Assembly: GCA_958450325.1 (NCBI GenBank)
Contig: OY288244.1
Location: forward strand, 32,094,424-32,158,423
Direction of reading: 5' to 3'
DNA from: Agrostemma githago
Lineage: Eukaryota > Streptophyta > Magnoliopsida > Caryophyllales > Caryophyllaceae
DNA: 64,000 nucleotides
The notes below the pieces were generated by a model. The model did no database searches, had not been told where the DNA came from, and saw only the letters and a list, made by a program, of their open reading frames with translations. This document shows positions 20,478-32,128 of the stretch, piece after piece. Position numbers and translations under genes: made by a program. Positions within the stretch are counted from its first letter, which is position 1. Each line of letters opens with the position of its first letter.

Positions 20478-23400
20478 AGATTCAAGGCGAATCTCATCGA
20501 GTTCATTCAATTGCAAAAGACGACGTTCTCCCGCACTCTTGTAATCGTAATTAAGAGCTTTGATGGCCCAAAACGCACAATGTTCTAATTCTACCGGGAG
20601 ATGACAAGATTTTTCATACACCAATCGAAATGGTGAAGTACTAATCGGTGTCTTGAATGCGGTGCGGTAGGCCCATAATGCATCGTCAAATTTCATTGAC
20701 CAATCTTTTCTCGAGCTTGCGACCGTCTTCTCTAAAATAGTTTTAATCTCGCGATTGGAGATTTCAACTTGTCCACTTGTTTGTGGATGATACGGGAGCC
20801 CAAATCGATGTTGAACACCATATTTCTTCAACAATACTTCTAGCTTCTTCTCAATAAAATGAGTCCCATTATCACTTATCAACACTCTAGGAACACCAAA
20901 TCGGGGAAATATAACCTTTTTGAAGAATTTGGCCACGACCTTGCCATCATTAGTAGGTGTAGCGATGGCTTCCACCCACTTGGAAACGTAGTCGACCGCG
21001 ACAAGGATATATTTATTCCCATAAGAGGAGGGATAAGGGCCTTGAAAATCGATTCCCCACACATCAAATAATTCAACCTCCAATATAAAATTAAGAGGCA
21101 TCTCGTTCCGCCTTGAGATATTCCCGGCCCGTTGACAACGATCACATGACTTTACAAATTGTGCAACGTCCTTGAATAAAGAGGGCCAATAAAAACCACA
21201 TTGAAGAATCTTCGCGGCGGTTTTTGTTGTACTAGCATGCCCTCCAGTTGGCATATCATGACAATGAGATATACTTGATGTTGTTTCCTCCTTGGGCACA
21301 CACCTACGAATGATTCCATCGGCACACGACTTGTAGAGATGTGGATCATCCCAATAATAGTGCTTAGCATCGTGATAGAATTTCTTGCGTTGGTATGAAC
21401 TTAAACCTTTAGGAAGAATCCCACAAGATAAGTGGTTCACAATATCGGCATACCATGGCAATTCGGACTCGAGAGCAGCAATAGAATAAAGGTGATCGTC
21501 CGGGAAGGAATCATCAATGGGTAACTTATCATCATCTTCTAACAATAGGCGAGATAGGTGGTCAGCTACCACATTCTCGGCGCCTTTCTTGTCTTTGATC
21601 TCTATATCGAACTCTTGAAGCAATAGAATCCAACGAATCAAGCGGGGTTTAACATCTTTCTTTTGCAACAAATACTTAAGTGCCGCATGATCCGTATGAA
21701 CAATAACTTTCGAACCTACAAGGTAGGACCGAAACTTCTCAATGGAGAACACAATAGCTAACAACTCCTTTTCAGTTGTGGTGTAATTAGCTTGAGTAGG
21801 ATCAAGAGTTCTACTAGCATAGTAAATGGCATGGAGTTTGCCATCTTTTCTTTGGCCAAGCACGGACCCAACAACGTGATCACTAGCATCACACATCAAC
21901 TCAAAGGGAATAGTCCAATCCGGTGGTTGGATAATAGGTGCCGATGTGAGAGCCTTCTTCAACCTGTCGAAAGCCTCAAGACACGCATTAGAAAACACAA
22001 AAGGGGTGTCCTTGGCTAATAGTTCCGTTAGTGGGCGGGCAATTTTTGAAAAATCTTTTATGAATCGACGGTAAAACCCCGCATGACCGAGAAAACTTTG
22101 CACCCCTTTCACATTAGTAGGGGGTGGGAGTCCCTCGATGACTTCCACTTTGGCTCTATCAACCTCGATACCCCGATTGGATATAATGTATCCTAAGACT
22201 ACACCCTCTTGCACCATAAAATGGCACTTTTCCCAATTCAAAATAATATGAGTTTCTTGGCATCTATGAAGCACTCTAGTCAAATTTTGTAAACAAGTGT
22301 CAAAGTTAGTGCCATAGACCGAGAAATCATCCATGAAAACTTCCATGATGCGCTCTACGAGATCAGAAAAGATAGCCATCATGCACCGTTGAAAGGTAGC
22401 GGGAGCATTGCACAATCCAAACGGCATTCTACGATAAGCAAATGTGCCATATGGACATGTGAATGTCGTTTTCTCTTGGTCACTTGGATGGATGGGGATT
22501 TGGAAAAAACCAGAATAACCATCCAAGTAACAAAAGAGTGAGTGTTTTGCCAACCTTTCAAGCATTTGATCTATGAATGGGAGGGGGAAGTGGTCTTTTC
22601 GGGTGGCTTTATTCAATTTTCTATAATCGATACACATGCGCCAACCCGTCACCGTTCTAGTAGAAATCAATTCATCTTTATCGTTCTTAACAACGGTCAT
22701 GCCACCCTTTTTTGGAACCACTTGAACCGGGCTCACCCATGCACTATCGGAAATAGGATAGATGATGCCCGCGTCAAGCAATTTCAAAACCTCTTTCTTG
22801 ACAACCTCTTTCATGTTAGGATTAAGGCGTCGTTGTGATTCAATAGAGGTGACATGATTGTCTTCAAGCAAAATACGATGCATACTAAATGATGGATTGA
22901 TTCCTTTAATATCATCAATGGTATACCCAATAACACTCTTGTATTTACGAAGAACATCAAGCAATTTCTCAAGTTGAATGTCATTAAGGTTAGCATTGAC
23001 AATAACCGGATAAGTAGAATTATCACCCAAAAAAGCATGTTTCAAATTTGGGGGAAGGGGTTTTAATTCTACTATAGGAGGATAAGGACGTACCTCGGGT
23101 GTAGACTCCAATGATAATACCTCAAAAGATGAACCATGATCATAATAAGAGGGAGAGGAATCGAGAAGTTGAGTATATGAAAGCACCTCTATGTCATCGG
23201 TATTGTCCTCAATTAAGCAACTTTGGAGTGGGTCAGTAGATGCATCATCCAAAGCTCTTTCTTCAACAAGTTTGTCGACAACATCAACACGGTAACATAC
23301 CTCTTTCAATGTTGGTTGCCCCATAGATTTGTGGAGTTCGAATTCCACCTTTTCATTGCCAACACACATTGAAAGTTTACCACCCTTCACATCGATAAGT

Positions 23401-25604
23401 GTACCGGCGGTGGCTAAGAATGGTCTCCCAAGTATAATTGGGATTTGGATATCCTCCTCCATATCCATGACAACAAAATCACAAGGGAGCACCAATTTCC
23501 CAACTTGAATGGGAACATCCTCTATAACACCAAGAGGGTATCTTACCGATCTATCGGCCAATTGAAGAGATATCAAAGTGGGTTTCAATTCACCCATATG
23601 GAGTTTCTCACAAATAGACAATGGCATTAGACTCACACTAGCTCCAAGATCACACAATGCCTTTTGAATAGTTACATTACCAACCGAACATGGAATAGAA
23701 AAACTACCCGGGTCTTGCATCTTCTTTGGTAACTTATTTTGCAATATGGCACTACATTCCTCCGAAAGAGCAACAACATTATGCTCTACTAGTTTCCTCT
23801 TGTTTGAGAGAAGGTCTTTGAGAAACTTGGCATAAGAAGGTATCTCGGATATAGCTTCCAAAAATGGGATATTAATATGAAGCTTTTTCAAAATTTCAAT
23901 GAACTTACCATACCTTTGCTCTAGCTTCTCTCGTGCCAACCTTTGTGGAAAGGGAATATGAGGATAATGTACCCTTGCAGGTGTAGATGTATCGTCGGCT
24001 TGTTTATCCTTTTCCACTTTCTCAATTGGAGCATCTTCAATAATTGGCTCTACCTCGGTCTCATCCACTACCACAATCTCCGGTACTTTAGTTGGTCGCA
24101 CCGGATCTTCAAGTTGCTTCCCACTTCTCAAAGTAACCGCATTTATCTGTCCCTTGGGATTTACTTCGGTGTTCCCCGGGAATTGTCCACCCGACTTAGA
24201 CAAAAGATTGATTTGTTGAGCCATTTGGGCCATTTGAGTCTCGGTCATTTTTTGAGAAGCCTTAATTTGAGAAATTGAAGTCGAGAACTCATCATTCTTC
24301 TTGTCTTGATTTTGCATATATTGAGTTTGTTGAGCAAGGACTTGCTCTAACATCAACTCCATATTAGACTTTGGTGGAGCTTGTTGTGGAATCGGTTGAA
24401 CTTGTTGAATCGGTGGAGTTTGTTGTGGTCGGAACATAGGCTTTTGCCCATAGCCCGGAGGTTGGTTGAAAGGCCTAGAAGATTGTTGTTGGTGTGACAA
24501 AGGTCCTTGAGCATTGTTGTTTTTCCAAGAGAAATTCGGATGGTGGGCCCAACCGGGATTGTATGTATTTGAATATGGATCAAATTGTTGCTTTTGATAA
24601 AGAGCATTAGCTTGTTCCACCATCGACACATTTCCACAATCAGTTGAATCATGACCCCGAATACCACACAATTGACACGAGGAAACCGATGAGCTTGAAC
24701 CACCTAGGCTAATCTTGGAAATTTGTTGAGATAAATCATCAAGCCTTGTGTGGACCATGTTCAAGTCATTATTTTCTACCTTCCTTCCTCGCACTTGACG
24801 GTCACTACCCCAATGATATGTATTTGCGGCCATTTCCTCAATTAATTCTCTAGCCTTATTCCATGGTAGACTATCTAAGCTACCTCCAGCAGCAGCGTTA
24901 AGACTCATCTGAGATTCCTGCTTCACACCATTATAGAATGTAAGAACAAGAAGGTAATTAGGAATACCATGATGTGGGCATTGACGTTGGAGTTCCTTGA
25001 ACCGTTCCCAAGCTTCATATAATGATTCACTCTCATGTTGAATGAATGAGCTAATATCGTTGCGTAACATTGCAGTCTTACCCGGTGGAAAGAACTTGTG
25101 AGGAAACGCGGTGGAGAGCTTGTCCCATGTATCAAAAGAGCCGGCATCACAATTTCGCAACCATTCTCTAGCCTTATCTCGTAATGAATATGGAAACAAA
25201 CGCAATCGAATAGCATCATCGGAAACCCCATTGATCTTCACATTGTCGCAATTTTCAAGGAAAATATTAATGTGTTCATTAGGATTTTCCGTTAGTGACC
25301 CACTAAAATGATTTTGTTGAACAAACGAAATCAATGAAGTCTTCAGCTCAAAATTATTTGCTTGCACAGCGGGTCTTGTAATGCTCGAATTGAGCACCAC
25401 TTTAGGAGCACTTTCATCCTTAATAGACGTCATAGTAATTTCTACCTCGGTATCAGTGACTACTTCCTCAGTATTAAGAATTACTTCCTCGGGTTCTGGC
25501 TCACGTTGAGCCTGCTTCTTCTTTCTCTCTGCGTTTCGTCTTCTAGCGGTGGCTTCGATCTCGGGGTCAAATTCGTATAAACCCTTTGATTTACTCCTGC
25601 GCAT
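20475..25604 (-). CDS. Element C gag-pol polyprotein (one premature stop near its end)
   Basis: A single frame of 1709 codons counted from the ATG at 25602-25604; the frame is open six codons further but only from TTG. Numbering from that ATG: gag capsid region about 80-270, zinc knuckle CX2CX4HX4C at 310-323, Gln-rich linker about 330-480. Protease has DLGAS at 652-656. RT core spans about 930-1110 with catalytic FMDD at 1090-1093. RNase H begins with its first Asp near 1239. Integrase has HHCC (H1449, H1456, C1487, C1490) and catalytic D1519, D1578, E1614. All catalytic residues appear present. The protein makes the virus-like particle, copies the RNA and inserts the DNA. A TAA at 20475 cuts off the last ~103 residues. 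Athila-lineage assignment follows from PBS, LTR layout and motif order. Confidence 0.93.
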   Translation of the reverse strand: MRRSKSKGLYEFDPEIEATARRRNAERKKKQAQREPEPEEVILNTEEVVTDTEVEITMTSIKDESAPKVVLNSSITRPAVQANNFELKTSLISFVQQNHFSGSLTENPNEHINIFLENCDNVKINGVSDDAIRLRLFPYSLRDKAREWLRNCDAGSFDTWDKLSTAFPHKFFPPGKTAMLRNDISSFIQHESESLYEAWERFKELQRQCPHHGIPNYLLVLTFYNGVKQESQMSLNAAAGGSLDSLPWNKARELIEEMAANTYHWGSDRQVRGRKVENNDLNMVHTRLDDLSQQISKISLGGSSSSVSSCQLCGIRGHDSTDCGNVSMVEQANALYQKQQFDPYSNTYNPGWAHHPNFSWKNNNAQGPLSHQQQSSRPFNQPPGYGQKPMFRPQQTPPIQQVQPIPQQAPPKSNMELMLEQVLAQQTQYMQNQDKKNDEFSTSISQIKASQKMTETQMAQMAQQINLLSKSGGQFPGNTEVNPKGQINAVTLRSGKQLEDPVRPTKVPEIVVVDETEVEPIIEDAPIEKVEKDKQADDTSTPARVHYPHIPFPQRLAREKLEQRYGKFIEILKKLHINIPFLEAISEIPSYAKFLKDLLSNKRKLVEHNVVALSEECSAILQNKLPKKMQDPGSFSIPCSVGNVTIQKALCDLGASVSLMPLSICEKLHMGELKPTLISLQLADRSVRYPLGVIEDVPIQVGKLVLPCDFVVMDMEEDIQIPIILGRPFLATAGTLIDVKGGKLSMCVGNEKVEFELHKSMGQPTLKEVCYRVDVVDKLVEERALDDASTDPLQSCLIEDNTDDIEVLSYTQLLDSSPSYYDHGSSFEVLSLESTPEVRPYPPIVELKPLPPNLKHAFLGDNSTYPVIVNANLNDIQLEKLLDVLRKYKSVIGYTIDDIKGINPSFSMHRILLEDNHVTSIESQRRLNPNMKEVVKKEVLKLLDAGIIYPISDSAWVSPVQVVPKKGGMTVVKNDKDELISTRTVTGWRMCIDYRKLNKATRKDHFPLPFIDQMLERLAKHSLFCYLDGYSGFFQIPIHPSDQEKTTFTCPYGTFAYRRMPFGLCNAPATFQRCMMAIFSDLVERIMEVFMDDFSVYGTNFDTCLQNLTRVLHRCQETHIILNWEKCHFMVQEGVVLGYIISNRGIEVDRAKVEVIEGLPPPTNVKGVQSFLGHAGFYRRFIKDFSKIARPLTELLAKDTPFVFSNACLEAFDRLKKALTSAPIIQPPDWTIPFELMCDASDHVVGSVLGQRKDGKLHAIYYASRTLDPTQANYTTTEKELLAIVFSIEKFRSYLVGSKVIVHTDHAALKYLLQKKDVKPRLIRWILLLQEFDIEIKDKKGAENVVADHLSRLLLEDDDKLPIDDSFPDDHLYSIAALESELPWYADIVNHLSCGILPKGLSSYQRKKFYHDAKHYYWDDPHLYKSCADGIIRRCVPKEETTSSISHCHDMPTGGHASTTKTAAKILQCGFYWPSLFKDVAQFVKSCDRCQRAGNISRRNEMPLNFILEVELFDVWGIDFQGPYPSSYGNKYILVAVDYVSKWVEAIATPTNDGKVVAKFFKKVIFPRFGVPRVLISDNGTHFIEKKLEVLLKKYGVQHRFGLPYHPQTSGQVEISNREIKTILEKTVASSRKDWSMKFDDALWAYRTAFKTPISTSPFRLVYEKSCHLPVELEHCAFWAIKALNYDYKSAGERRLLQLNELDEIRLES

Positions 25605-25719
25605 AAAGATCACAATACGCAACTACTGAAATATTAGTAACAAAGAAAGCGTACCAATGTACGCGGAAAAAGACGTAATCTAACAAATCAAAAATCTAAG
25701 CTAATATTAATCCGTTACC

Positions 25720-25737
25720 TCCCCGGCAACGGCGCCA
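25720..25737 (-). other. Primer-binding site of element C (Athila type)
   Basis: TGGCGCCGTTGCCGGGGA on the minus strand, a few bases inside the 5' LTR. This is the standard Athila PBS (reported as tRNA-Asp type). Confidence 0.9.
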
Positions 25738-25743
25738 AAAACT

Positions 25744-27154
25744 TGTTACGTTTTATTTTGTAGTACCGCAAGCGTACGGGTATTGTAGCATACGGGTCGA
25801 TCTCAGGGAGGTGAATGATTAAATACTAGCTAATTTCTGACTACGAGTTATCTACGTCGAGTAAGAAGGTGTTGATTTTATGACTAATTTTAACAAACTA
25901 AATGTAATAAATCGATAATAGAAAGACCTAGGGCAATAGTTCACCATTAACATGGATTATCGATGCAATCAAAATGTGACACAACTTTGTTAAATTACCG
26001 TCTTGGGTGAGACTAGCATTCCTATTTTAATCAATACTTTAAATTCTCCGTCGAGACATAAAAAGCCTATCTAGCATGTTATAAATCCTATTCTCATGGC
26101 ACGAATAACAAAACTAGACGCATTAAGAATCGATACTAACATGTCCCAATTATTCCAATTCACTATTCTCATGTGAAAGTTCAAATCTTGTTTCGGTTCT
26201 CTAAATTAAAATCCGACTTTCGTCGTAATTAAAATTGAGTAGAAATTAATCGACAAAGATACAAACTTTTAGATATGATTCATATGAAAACATCCAACTT
26301 TCATTCTAATGATAATCTAGACTCAAACCTAGCAATTCAAACTAATCAATCAATTATTAAGTACAACCGAAACAAACCCAATTCAATAATTCAACAAAGC
26401 GCGATTAAAATCAAAGCATCAATAACCCATATTATCGGCTCACCGAGCCCTAGATAAAAGAACTACTCACAATTCATAATCAAAATAATAATCAACAAAT
26501 AAAATAAAGAGTAGGGAATTAGAAAAACTTAGTCTTGAATAATGAACAAAATGATGAACGATCGTTTCTTCAAAGTCTTGGAATAATAAAACTAGAATGC
26601 ATAAATCTAATAAAATTGTATAACTTTTATGTATGTAGTCTAGAAATGATATGCTTGTTCTAATAATAATAGTAATCCCATATAAGTAGGATAGAATAGA
26701 GGGAGATCAAAAGTCATTGTGCGGGTAGCTGTTCGCTAGTAGCGGCACATTTCGCTACTAGCGGCACTCTGGAAGCTTCACAAACTGCATGAATTCTGAT
26801 GAAGCCTCTACTAGCGGCAGTTTTGCTCTTCGTCATCCGCTAGTAGCGGCACTTAAAAACTCACAATTCTTTCTTCTTTGCTTTTCCTTTGATTTTCTTC
26901 TCTTTTTTCTTCATTCAATCCTCGATATAACCCGGCATTTGACATGTATACCACCACTATAATCCGGGCATAATACATGAATTTCTCGGCTCTTCAAAAT
27001 AGCTAGAAGCGTCATCAAAAATCACATATATAATCAAATCATGTGAGATTATCGGAAATCACTCAAATATCACTATATCGTCCAAAATCCACTCTCAAAC
27101 ACTATAAATATGACGATATATACTCACAAATAGTGCTAAAAATAGCACTTAACA
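25744..27154 (-). repeat. Element C 5' LTR
   Basis: 1411 bp, same length as the 3' LTR with about eight substitutions and no indels seen. It carries the same palindrome cluster (about 26733-26849) and TATA-like element. Confidence 0.92.
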
Positions 27155-27159
27155 GGATG

Positions 27160-27819
27160 TTATGGATGAATTGTTGTTATCAATTGAATGTGTAAACGGG
27201 AGGGTCCTATTTATAGGACGACTAACTTGCAAAGGAAGAAAGAGTCACCAGTCGGGTTGAGGTAGGATTCCGTCTAAGGATAGGAATAAGTAATTCGAGT
27301 GGAACAAAAATTCCGTTGCTTGATGAGGAAGCAATGTACCTCGGCTGAAATGGGGCTGCTTGGCCGAGTTATTTGATGCTCGGTCGAATACTTGATTTGG
27401 TATTCGGACAGGATTCCAACTTGGGATCGAATTCTATCCTTAAACGGAACGGATTTGTTTAATATTTTGCGAGGCTGTTTTTTTGTATTATTTGAGTCCA
27501 AACCGGACGTGTGAGGTGCCACGGCTGGTCCGTGTGTCTCGGGAAATATCTTTGACCGGGTTTGACTCGGTCGCTAAAAGACGGTTTTGTCCCTGGTGCC
27601 GGATTCGACCCAAATTAGTCTTATTTGATTCGAAACGACCTACTGGGCCTGGACTTGAGGTTGGTTTTGTAAGATTTGTACTCCGTAATAAGTCTAAATC
27701 AAATGTCCATGGTTACGAGCCCATATCCGAGTCCATCAAAGCACGTTTACGTCCAATCATCATCGGGTGTTTGGCGGGAACTATTATAGACACCTGGCGG
27801 TCAAATGTGGGTGTCTACA
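27160..27819 (-). mobile_element. Element B: right LTR, right part
   Basis: It continues the LTR broken at 15361 and ends GTGTCTACA at 27819. Together the two parts make 2015 bp. Confidence 0.88.
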
Positions 27820-30249
27820 GAGCCCCCACTCTGACTGAGGATTGGACAAGGCAAAAGTCAGAGTAGCTACCAGGTCAATCAAGGATTAAAACCTGGCAGA
27901 CTTCCGATCGGGTCGTTTATAGTCCATTAGACCTGCGTGAAGGGCTCGCCAGCCATAAGATAGAAATCATACCTGGGTTGATGCTGATAATGTCGCGGGA
28001 GCTTGCCTTGGAAGCTATGGGTATACCTGTTTACAGGTACATCCTGTCTTAGAATTCCGCGGGAGCTTGCCTTGGAAGCTATGAGTATATCTATCTGTTT
28101 ACAGATACATCCTGATTCTTCAGTAGAAAATGTCGCCTGAGCTTTCCACTGGGGAACTTTTCTTAGAATTTCTCGGGAGTCTTGGGTGTACCTGTATGCT
28201 GACACAATTTGTATGTAACATTTAGGTGAAACACCGACTCATGCTGGGGAAAAAATGATTTTTGATTGATTTTTTGGAAAGAAAATGATTTTTTTTTTTT
28301 GGAAATTAGAATGCTTGGGATGACTTGATTCCTAATTCGATTCTGACACGGACTCCTAAAGTCTTTGGTTAGGCCTGTATGCCTAGATGAAGTGTGATAA
28401 AAATTCCTATTCCCGTGGTGACTAGGAAAGGGATTTTCTCAAATGGCTAAGTTTTGCGAAGTTTAAAATGAGAATTTGAAGAGAGAGATATACCGACCGA
28501 CTCGACTCTGGACGCGACTGGACGAGTTGACAGACACGACTGGACTCTCTAAGGGTTGGACCGTGACTCGGTAGGGGATGAGCCACCTTATATTACAAGA
28601 CTCTTAAGTTGCGCTATTCCGTAGCCTAGGCGAGTGGCAACACGGTCGAATCCTCGGAATGGGACTGTTTTCGTACGACAGGGATTTGTGGTAGCAATGT
28701 TGTAGACTGGTGTTCTTTTGGATATTCTTTTGATTTAGGGGTACATTCCCAAAGTGGGTATTGCTTCGAGTCCCTGACCAATTCTCGTCTTCAACTGAGC
28801 CGAGTACTAGGACACACTATAGAAAGGAGGCTAGATCTTTATTCTTTGAATTTATCTGGATTTTGTGAGTGGATGGAGAACTTCTGCCTAGGAGAAGCCC
28901 CCAGGATGACAAAGCTAGCTGCTGAGAACATGACAGTGTCGTGACCGGAATGATGATGCTTTTTCGAATTTGTGTGAATGTGAATGGTTGTGCCTTTGTC
29001 GAAAGGCTGCCTACGTATTCATGTGTAGTGAAATCAAACCAAGCCGTAGTTTAGTGGATTGAAAGATATAATGGTGCCTAGTTTACTAGGGCTTTGTGTG
29101 TAACTAGCCATAGCAATGGTGTAGGCTAGGTGCATTCCCAATGATGTCTTGATCAAAGGGTTAGAATAGCTAGGATGTTGATCCTGTGACTGTGAGCGTT
29201 CTCCGAGGTAGCCCCTAGAGGTGGTGTGAACTATTTGGGCATGTTCTATGCCGACTGCAAGTTGAATTCCCGTGTTTGGGGATGGTAACTGGCTTAGATG
29301 TTTTTAGAAATGTGGTGCTAGGTAGTAAGTGGCTTTGATGTTTTGAAATCTGGCGCTCGATTTTGTGGAGCTAAGGGTTCGAGGGTAAGGTATTGTAATG
29401 TGGTAGGAAAGGGGGAAGTCGAGTAAAAATGACTCGGACTTCGATCGGGCAGGTTGATAATGCGGGATCTGGTTTCCATGTCTGGCCCTAAAGGTTAGGG
29501 TGTATCCTATGGAGTTCGAATCCTCAAAATTCTGGGCTGTCTCTAGCCTAGGTCTCGAGAAGGTCTTGAGGGTTGTAATGTGGGAAGGCTAGATGTGGTG
29601 TTAGCTGTCCAGCTTGACTGTCTCTCTCCTATTGGATGGTATGGGTATTGATAATTTTTGAATTGACCGTTTCACGGTCATGAGTTTTTGAATTCTTTGG
29701 GTTGACCTCTTAGCCCCGGTCATGGGATTCTTCATTTGAGTTGACCGTGTCTGGTCGAGAGATGTTGATAATTCTTTTTTGATCATGGCCAACTTTTTTG
29801 TTTTGGCCTTTTGCTTTTTTCTCTTGGACTTTTGATTTTTTTGTCCAGCTTTTTTTTTGTCGGTCAGACTAAAACCTAAGGTAGGGACTGGCTAGTCTTA
29901 TTGGATGGGTGTTTATTGTGGGAAGTGGGCTTGCCTCCCGTCTTGAACCCAAACTAGAAGACTACCCAGATTTGTCATAGAATTCGATATGCTCCTGCTA
30001 CGGGTAGTTATGTGGCTTTCTATACCAGACATGGAATAGGTAAAAGGAAAACACGGGCTCGATTTCCTGCATTCATTATAGTTGTGCCTATAATAGTCAC
30101 GTGTGCTCACAGTGTATGATGGTGTTCATCATGTTTTCGGAAACACATAAGGAAAGTATGTATGAGAAATAGAAAAGCTGATTTTATTGAATTTTGAAAA
30201 AAGAGGACAGAATACAACTGACTTTGACTTTGATTTGGAAATGAGGATG
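27820..30249 (-). mobile_element. Element B: second, truncated internal region
   Basis: Begins with the same polypurine tract and inverted repeat as 9974 and matches 9974-12424 closely, with small indels. It stops at a TAGGGT shared by B (12419-12424) and the A LTR (328-333). The rest of this unit and its outer LTR are missing. No coding sequence. Confidence 0.85.
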
Positions 30250-31782
30250 TAGGGTTCAAACCCCACTGCTAGCATCTTTTTGTACTTCTTTATATTTTCT
30301 CTTACATATTCTTTTAACATTTAATATCTTGTTTTAAAATTTAATTTTATAGTCGCTATTTAATGATTTATTATACTATATGAATAAATTACATGTTATG
30401 ATGTAAAACATAGACATACTTATTTTAAGAACTAGATCTATTATTTTTACAAATATCAATTATTTAATACTTTTCAACTTTTATTATGTATCATAAATAA
30501 TAATTGATCATTTATTTAATAAATGAATTTATATTCATGGGTAAGAGAAATATATATAAAAAAAATTGTAATTAATTGTTGTGCATGTCATATGATCTAA
30601 TACTATTTACTTAATATATAGTTAACATAAAAATTATTTAGTCCTCATGTTCAAATAATACAACTTCGATAAATGGTTATTTGAAGCGATATTGAATTTT
30701 ATGGTGAAATTTTATCTTATACTCTAGCAATTTTATTATACTTTATTTATATTGATGCTATTAAAATGGATTGCTCGGTTATGAGCGTTTGGCATGTTAA
30801 CATGGGGTTATCCATGGTGCCCAGATATTATCTTTTGGACCTTGTTCCATTTTATATATGGTATGGCTAGAGTATAAGATATCGGGTAGATTTCAGGTTA
30901 TTGGTCTACTTGAGAAGAGCAATACCAACCTGGGTAGGTTTCAGGTTATTGGCCTACCTAGTACCCTGGCATGGTTTCAGGTTATTGGCCTGCTAAGGGT
31001 TGACCGTTTCTTATGGAATACTCTTATGAGTCTATGGATATGTCGTTTGGGGGTCAAAGGTCCGCACTTTTACGCCTTAACTAGACATTTTGTCCCTCGA
31101 AAGTCTGGCCAGTCTTAGACATGGGTTCACGGTTATGTGTCCCACCGTAGGGTTATTTTGGTGTCAGGTTATTGGCATCGAAGTTTAGGGTTTCAGGTTA
31201 TTGGCTCTAGGCGGTGCTCGTTCTTAGCTCGTGTTATTCTGTATATTTTTGTTCGAGTTCTGGAAGGACATATATATCCGTTCTACATTTTATTTATTTA
31301 TTTATGGCTTGGTATTAGTTACGTTGTCACGTATTCCTTGCTATTAATATTTATTTTATCACATGTTTTGATGAACTTTATATGTTATCATGTTTTTTAA
31401 TTGGAGTATATATTATCTCTTATTATATTCTCGTAATTATGATTAGATTTTCATCAATCATGACTGAGAGGACTCCTAGTTACTCCCCACTGACGGTGGA
31501 CTTTTATTTTTTTCAGGTTGATGTGCTACTTGGTCATGAATGGGGTTGACTTGAGAGAGAATAAATAATGAATTATATATGTTTAATAATTGAACCTTGT
31601 AGTTTTATTTTTATCGGGTTTCAATTCCGAGAGTAGTTGTATGCGTTAAGACATATTAATTATCTATGTTGGTAACACTCGGATTTAGTTAACCATGGTG
31701 TTTCCGCCACCATGGTGTATTATTAATATAAGACGCTATAATTATCTATCTTATTCCTTTTGTTTAAATCCGGGGAGTTACA
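30250..31782 (+). mobile_element. Element A: 3' LTR, last part
   Basis: Matches 328-1936 of the 5' LTR with low single-digit divergence by eye, a shorter TA tract and one copy of the 31-bp block that is double in the 5' LTR. Ends GTTACA at 31782. Bases 31783-31787 (GTACT) should equal the target duplication to the left of the window. Confidence 0.87.
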
Positions 31783-31842
31783 GTACTTGTATATCCATCT
31801 TTAAACTAATTGACTTATGATATTTGAAGGTCAATTTTGCAG

Positions 31843-32128
31843 GAATGTTCGACCTCCAATGACTAAAAGCCTTCTCGTTGCATTTTTCTTTCTCGGGTTA
31901 ACGGAGTATGTTAGTCTGTCCGATGTATCTGCTCTTTCAATGTCGAACCTTCTTTTATTCATTATATATTTGTGTGTTTTCGACTTATGTATATGTTGTT
32001 TACTTGACTAGAATATTCGGAAATCAACTACTGTTCTTGTTTGATCTAAGCTATACAAATTCGACTTATGCGGTAGCTATTCAACCTTCCATACCTGTTT
32101 TCACTTTCCTCTTAGCTGCATTCATGGG
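31843..32128 (+). pseudogene. WAT1/EamA-type transporter gene fragment (two exons)
   Basis: Two exons are visible. Exon 31843-31905 is preceded by TTTTGCAG and followed by donor GTATG. Exon 32012-32128 is preceded by acceptor TTGACTAG and probably followed by GTCAGT. Joined, they encode about 60 residues with the plant WAT1-related signature: a Pro-Pro-Met plus Leu/Phe-rich helix, IFGNQLL, a YTN segment and AIQPSIPVFTF. These are drug/metabolite-transporter-fold membrane proteins; WAT1 itself is a tonoplast auxin exporter. The donor-acceptor pair (106-bp intron) and the reading phase are good. I find no earlier exon in the window and no later exon before the CACTA repeats at 33261. Either the retrotransposon nest split a gene, or these exons are a fragment captured by a transposon. 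Confidence 0.7.

Larger units (their letters stand above)
15362..27154 (-). mobile_element. Element C: nearly intact Athila-type LTR retrotransposon
   Basis: An 11,793-bp element on the minus strand flanked by a perfect 5-bp duplication GGATG (15357-15361 and 27155-27159). It has 1411-bp LTRs (15362-16772 and 25744-27154), PBS, gag-pol, a second ORF in the envelope-like position, and a polypurine tract. I count about eight differences between the LTRs (near 0.6 %), which points to a recent insertion, clearly later than A and B into which it is nested. Only one stop codon interrupts gag-pol. The PBS and the layout identify the Athila lineage of Ty3/gypsy. Confidence 0.93.
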
